Shown here one piece after another: positions 31,765 through 35,553 of a stretch of DNA of 35,553 nt. The translations under genes and the position numbers were made by a program. How positions within the stretch are numbered: the first letter of the stretch is position 1; each line of letters opens with the position of its first letter. Source of the DNA: Bacteroidota bacterium (lineage in GTDB: Bacteria; Bacteroidota; Bacteroidia; Chitinophagales; Chitinophagaceae); contig JABDGS010000034.1 in NCBI GenBank assembly GCA_013285915.1, positions 1 to 35,553 on the forward strand, in the 5' to 3' direction. The notes under the pieces are model-generated. The model was given only the letters and a program-made list of their open reading frames with translations. It had not been told where the DNA came from and made no database searches.

Positions 31765-32718
31765 ATGGACAAAATTTTCAGAACTGATATTATACATAAA
31801 AGCCAGCTTTTAATAGTTGTGGCGTTAATCTTTGCTATACTCGTTTTTGCAACGTTACTGTTTTTTATTATTGGTAAAATCAACCCCAATGCAAAACTTA
31901 ATGAGGTAAAGGCACGCACAAAATCATGGTGGGTAATGGCAACCGTTTTTATTGGTGCTACACTGGTTAACACCAATATTTCTTATGTTGCCATCGCATT
32001 TCTCTCCTTTGCAGCATTCAGGGAACTATATTCAATTTTGGGCTTTAGGGAGTCTGACAGAAGGGCAATTTTTTGGGCGTTTGTTTCTATTCCTGTCCAA
32101 TATTATCTCGCCTTTATCGGCTGGTATGGCGCGTTTATTATTTTTATACCTGTGGTCATGTTTTTGTTATTACCGTTAAGGTTAGTGCTAAAGGGCGATA
32201 CGCAGGGCATTATAAAATCAATGTCAATGCTGCAATGGACACTTATGCTAACTGTTTTTGGTATAAGCCACATGGCTTATTTATTATCGCTGCCTAAGTT
32301 GAACGGGTTTGAAAATGGCGGCCGCGGGCTATTGCTTTTTCTTGTATTTATAACCGAGATAAACGATGTAATGCAATTTACATGGGGCAAGCTTTTGGGC
32401 AGGCATAAAATAATACCAAAAATAAGCCCTAATAAAACATGGGAAGGCTTTATAGGCGGCATTATATGCACGACAATTATTGGTTATTTTTTACGTTTTC
32501 TAACCCCGTTGAATAACTACCAGGCATTGTTGGTAAGTTTTATTGTTGCCATAGCAGGTTTTGTTGGCGACGTAGTAATGTCTTCTATAAAAAGGGATAT
32601 AGGCTTGAAAGATACAGGCTCTATAATACCCGGCCACGGTGGTATATTGGATAGAATAGACTCCCTTGCTTATGCCGCGCCGGCATTTTTTCACCTTGTT
32701 TATTATATAGCGTACTAA
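31765..32718 (+). CDS. ynbB: YnbB-like CDP-diacylglycerol synthase (phosphatidate cytidylyltransferase)
   Basis: A 317-residue polytopic membrane enzyme (about eight helices) whose C-terminal half carries the CdsA signature intact: SPNKTWEGFIGG, DVVMSSIKRDIGLKD, then IPGHGGILDRID. It makes CDP-diacylglycerol from CTP and phosphatidate. Overall sequence (the MQFTWGKLLGRHKIIPK region and the ending APAFFHLVYYIAY) is closer to E. coli YnbB than to the housekeeping CdsA. The ATG directly follows the stop of the YnbA-like gene (no gap), and its stop overlaps the ATG of the acyltransferase (TAATG), so all three are translationally coupled. Confidence 0.9.
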   Translation: MDKIFRTDIIHKSQLLIVVALIFAILVFATLLFFIIGKINPNAKLNEVKARTKSWWVMATVFIGATLVNTNISYVAIAFLSFAAFRELYSILGFRESDRRAIFWAFVSIPVQYYLAFIGWYGAFIIFIPVVMFLLLPLRLVLKGDTQGIIKSMSMLQWTLMLTVFGISHMAYLLSLPKLNGFENGGRGLLLFLVFITEINDVMQFTWGKLLGRHKIIPKISPNKTWEGFIGGIICTTIIGYFLRFLTPLNNYQALLVSFIVAIAGFVGDVVMSSIKRDIGLKDTGSIIPGHGGILDRIDSLAYAAPAFFHLVYYIAY

Positions 32719-33374
32719 TGAAAAAATTACTTCTTCAATTTACTTTTTCATTTCTGCTGCGAAATATTCTAAAAATTTTTGTCGGAGTTCAATTTCATAA
32801 AGCAAAATTTTTGGTTGATGAGAAACAGTTTATCATTGTTGCCAACCATAACAGCCATCTTGATACCATGGCTTTAATGGCTTCAATACCCTCTAAAATT
32901 ATTGATAGGGTAAGGCCGGTTGCTGCGGCAGATCACTTTGGCAAAACAAGCCGCCAGGCAAGAATGAGCAACTATTTTATAAATACTTTGCTTATACCGC
33001 GAAAAAGGGATAAAGACCATCCTGCTGAAGACCCTATAAATAAAATGATAGCAGCGCTTGATGAAGGGTATTCGCTGATAATATTTCCTGAAGGTACGCG
33101 GGGTGAGCCTGAAAAGCTGCAGCCTTTAAAACCCGGCGTTGGTATTGTTCTTTCTAAAAGGCCGCTTATAAAATATGTCCCCGTATTTATGAGTGGTATG
33201 GGTAAGGCGATGCCAAAGGGTGACAGCCTTATTGTTCCACATACTGCCAGGCTTTTTTATGGCAGCCCAGCCAGTGTAAAAAGCACTGATGTGCATGAAA
33301 TTATCAGCCAAATTGAAGCTGACATAATGGAGTTAAAGGCAAAAGTTACTGCACCGGCAACTAATAACGCATAA
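32718..33374 (+). CDS. 1-acylglycerol-3-phosphate acyltransferase (PlsC family)
   Basis: A 218-residue acyltransferase. Motif I (HX4D) is NHNSHLD with His44 and Asp49; motif III is FPEGTRG at residues 123-129; the proline-containing motif IV (KYVPVFMSGMG) follows. A hydrophobic N-terminal segment (residues 1-25) should anchor it in the inner membrane. It would acylate lysophosphatidate to phosphatidate, the substrate of the preceding YnbB-like enzyme, so the three-gene unit could run acylation, CDP activation and headgroup transfer in sequence. Which lipid is made is not evident, and other PLSCs in the genome may do the main job. Confidence 0.9.
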   Translation: MKKLLLQFTFSFLLRNILKIFVGVQFHKAKFLVDEKQFIIVANHNSHLDTMALMASIPSKIIDRVRPVAAADHFGKTSRQARMSNYFINTLLIPRKRDKDHPAEDPINKMIAALDEGYSLIIFPEGTRGEPEKLQPLKPGVGIVLSKRPLIKYVPVFMSGMGKAMPKGDSLIVPHTARLFYGSPASVKSTDVHEIISQIEADIMELKAKVTAPATNNA

Positions 33375-33410
33375 CCCCATTTCGCTCAACACAGCCATCG
33401 TGCATTTAAA

Positions 33411-35042
33411 TTATTTATTATACACCTTCTTCCCTTCGCTATAAGTTGCTATCACTTTTGTTTGCAAAACTTCATTCCATTGCACTTTCATCAGGTCTTT
33501 ATCAAGAATAATAAAATCGGCGTTTTTACCTGTTTCAAGGCTGCCCGTTTCCTTTTCCCAAAAATCTGCTTTAGCAGCCCAAATGGTCATACCGCGTATG
33601 GCTTGTTCGCGGGTTAATGCATTTTCCATCTGAAAACCACCGGCCGGGTACCCTTTTGCATCAACCCGAAAAACAGCTGCTAAAAATGTTTTAAAGGGGC
33701 TAATATCTTCCACGGGAAAATCAGTGCCCAAAGCGATCCATCCATTTTGTTGCAGCAGTTGTTTAAATGCATAGCCACCTTTCAAACGTTCAGTGCCTAA
33801 GCGGTCCGCAGCCCAATACATATCGCTTGTTGCATGTGTTGGCTGCACGGATGCAATGATGGAAGATTTCCCAAACAGGTCAAAATCCGCAGGGTTAATT
33901 ATTTGCGCGTGTTCAATACGCCAGCGTTTATCATTTTTTCCACCCAGGTATTTGGTATATGCCTGCAGTATTACCCTGTTGCCAGAGTCGCCAATTGCAT
34001 GTGTACACATTTGAAAATCAGTACCTGCCAGCAGCCTTGCTACAGAATCGTAGTGCTCTTTACTGCTTAATAAAAAGCCCTGCCAGCCTGGCTTATCGTT
34101 GTATGGCTGTAACAAACAGGCACCACGACTACCCAGGGCGCCATCTGCATATACCTTAAAGCCGTGTACAAAAAGCTTGTCTGTTTTATATGGCCCGCGT
34201 TTAAGAAATTTGTCATAATTTCTTTTAGCATCACTCAGCATAATATATAAATGCATAGCCAGCTTACCCTGCTGTTGCATGGTATCAATTGCTTCCACTG
34301 CCTCATAATCAAGCCCGCAATCGGTAATGGTGGTAAGCCCTTGCGCAAAGCAGTTTTGTTGTGCCGCTAACAATTTTTTAGCCATTTCCTCTCTCGATGG
34401 CTCAGGCGTTACCGCCCCTATCAATGCTTCTGCATTGTCAATTAAAATACCCGTTAATTTGCCATTAACCGTTTCAATAGCGCCACCGGTAAGGGTTTGA
34501 CCGGGTTTAATATTGGCGAATTGCAAAGCTTTATCATTTACAAGCAATGCATGCCCATCAACACGCTCCAGTACAACTGGGGTGTTAGGAAAAAGCTGGC
34601 TTAACTTTACATTATCAGGGAACTGCTTGCCCGGAAACTTGTTTTGGTCCCATCCCCTGCCGCTTATCCATTGCTCACCGGGATGATCTGCAACAAATTT
34701 TTGTACGCGGCTTACTATTTCATCGGTGCTTTTGCTATCAAACAAGTCCACTGCAAATAATGATTGTGCATAGCCAACAAAATGCGCGTGGGCATCAATA
34801 AAGCCGGGGTATACAGCATTACCCTTAGCATCAACAGTATCTTTGGCTGAATACTTATTTAATACTTCATCCTCTTTGCCAACATACAATATTTTACCAT
34901 CCTTTACAGCCATTGCCTGTGCTGTGGAAAAGCTGCTGTCAACCGTGTAAATAACAGCATTGTGCACAATTATATCGGCCTGCTGTTTGGTGTTGCATGC
35001 GGCAAAAATACACAGGCACGCAATAAAAAATATTGTACGCAT
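33411..35042 (-). CDS. amidohydrolase lipoprotein (YtcJ-like)
   Basis: A 543-residue metal-dependent hydrolase of the amidohydrolase family 3 type. An N-terminal lipoprotein signal ends in lipobox FAAC with Cys16. The metal-binding HxH is His85 and His87 in GFIDAHAHF; further conserved points are GRGWDQNKFPG, the HAIGDSGN segment with its histidine, RIEHAQI and the ALGTDFPVED aspartate near residue 440. Members of this family hydrolyse N-formyl or cyclic amide substrates; the substrate here is unknown. As a lipoprotein it probably works in the periplasm. It converges on the phospholipid operon (37 nt gap) and lies downstream of the hemJ-like gene, 44 nt away. Confidence 0.9.
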   Translation of the reverse strand: MRTIFFIACLCIFAACNTKQQADIIVHNAVIYTVDSSFSTAQAMAVKDGKILYVGKEDEVLNKYSAKDTVDAKGNAVYPGFIDAHAHFVGYAQSLFAVDLFDSKSTDEIVSRVQKFVADHPGEQWISGRGWDQNKFPGKQFPDNVKLSQLFPNTPVVLERVDGHALLVNDKALQFANIKPGQTLTGGAIETVNGKLTGILIDNAEALIGAVTPEPSREEMAKKLLAAQQNCFAQGLTTITDCGLDYEAVEAIDTMQQQGKLAMHLYIMLSDAKRNYDKFLKRGPYKTDKLFVHGFKVYADGALGSRGACLLQPYNDKPGWQGFLLSSKEHYDSVARLLAGTDFQMCTHAIGDSGNRVILQAYTKYLGGKNDKRWRIEHAQIINPADFDLFGKSSIIASVQPTHATSDMYWAADRLGTERLKGGYAFKQLLQQNGWIALGTDFPVEDISPFKTFLAAVFRVDAKGYPAGGFQMENALTREQAIRGMTIWAAKADFWEKETGSLETGKNADFIILDKDLMKVQWNEVLQTKVIATYSEGKKVYNK

Positions 35043-35086
35043 ATTAGAATTTATACTTTAAGGTTATAAATATAGGAGAGAATAGT

Positions 35087-35553
35087 TTATTTCTTTTCCC
35101 GTACTTTTTTGTAAATTCTTATAGCAATCATCAGCACCGCCATTAAGCCAACAAGCCCAACCAGCCCCCAAACAAAACTTAGGCTCTCCTTTACAACGGC
35201 CAGCATAACAATAGCAATAAGAAAGATGGTGGCTACTTCATTCCATATGCGAAGTTGCTGCGAGCTGTATTTAAATACACCATTGAGCTGTTGCTGAAAT
35301 ATGTTATTAAGTGAAAAAAAATACAGGTACAGCAGCACTACAAAAACCAGCTTTATAAGCAGCCAATCGGGTGTCATAAAACGGTATTTCATATACCAAA
35401 CCGTTGGCCCTAAAATGAGTGTAATAATAGCAGATGGCCAGGTGATACCATACCAAAGGCGCTTCATCATTATTGTAAATTGCGCGCGTAGTATATTTTT
35501 TTCGGGCTCGGTTTTATTATTTGCCTCCGTATTATAAATAAAAAGCCTGGGCA
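35087..35553 (-). CDS. hemJ: HemJ-like protoporphyrinogen IX oxidase, 5' end outside the window
   Basis: A partial membrane protein: the frame stays open to the window edge, giving 154 residues, although an internal ATG at 35470 could be mistaken for the start. The upstream part encodes PRLFIYNTEAN and QFTIMMKRLWYGITWP, the HemJ pattern, so the real N-terminus (with the WFAG-type first helix) is missing here. Four hydrophobic helices are visible in the rest, with WNEVATIFLIAIVMLAVVK typical of the family. HemJ converts protoporphyrinogen IX to protoporphyrin IX in haem synthesis. The position of Asn in YNTEA, where many homologues have His, is noted but family variation is likely. Confidence 0.82.
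   Translation of the reverse strand, partial: PRLFIYNTEANNKTEPEKNILRAQFTIMMKRLWYGITWPSAIITLILGPTVWYMKYRFMTPDWLLIKLVFVVLLYLYFFSLNNIFQQQLNGVFKYSSQQLRIWNEVATIFLIAIVMLAVVKESLSFVWGLVGLVGLMAVLMIAIRIYKKVREKK

Overview
The window reads as chromosomal DNA of a member of the Bacteroidota, probably from the Sphingobacteriia/Chitinophagia side. The evidence is a type IX secretion (gliding-motility type) C-terminal sorting domain, SprB-like repeats, a DksA/TraR-family protein without its zinc cysteines next to ileS, a eukaryote-like IleRS, TAnnTTTG-type -7 promoter elements, and few Shine-Dalgarno sequences. No tRNA, rRNA, CRISPR array, transposase or phage gene was seen.

Layout. 186-4126 (+): an ArsR-type regulator followed by three tandem AHSA1/SRPBCC paralogues, an alpha/beta hydrolase, a DoxX-like membrane protein, a small protein and a RibD-C/DHFR-like reductase, closely spaced and probably co-transcribed. 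4149-10478 (mostly -): a 53-residue membrane protein, a GtrA-like protein, RNase Y, ZapA, a coiled-coil partner and PheT, with one lipoprotein gene on the opposite strand between rny and zapA. 10632-13562 (+): a lipoprotein, a small basic protein, a NagX/HGSNAT-like membrane acyltransferase and a small secreted protein. 13730-16142 (-): DinB-like protein, ribosome recycling factor, and a WecA/MraY-type sugar-phosphate transferase. 16332-17168 (+): a transketolase N-terminal subunit with no C-terminal partner in the window. 17298-19057 (-): a LolC/E-type permease and RbfA. 19125-20948 (+): an MsbA-like ABC exporter. 20972-21350: an array of four palindromic repeats. 21406-26263 (-): a VOC protein, the DksA-like protein with a histone-H1-like tail, and IleRS. 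26483-31048 (+): a 1221-residue T9SS-exported multirepeat protein and a secreted SH3-like protein. 31168-33374 (+): a tight YnbA-YnbB-PlsC phospholipid cassette. 33411-35553 (-): an amidohydrolase lipoprotein and a HemJ-like protein cut by the window edge.

Most genes are housekeeping: translation (pheT, ileS, frr, rbfA), cell division (zapA), RNA decay (rny) and envelope (wecA-like, msbA-like, lolC-like). The more unusual material is (i) the YnbA-YnbB-acyltransferase operon, whose phospholipid product I cannot name; (ii) several families of short, near-tandem, often palindromic sequence arrays in intergenic gaps, two of which also appear in frame inside ileS; (iii) a GXHH-type IleRS active site; (iv) a DksA-like protein in which three of four zinc cysteines are replaced at exactly conserved spacing and which carries a long Lys/Ala/Pro tail; and (v) an orphan half-transketolase.
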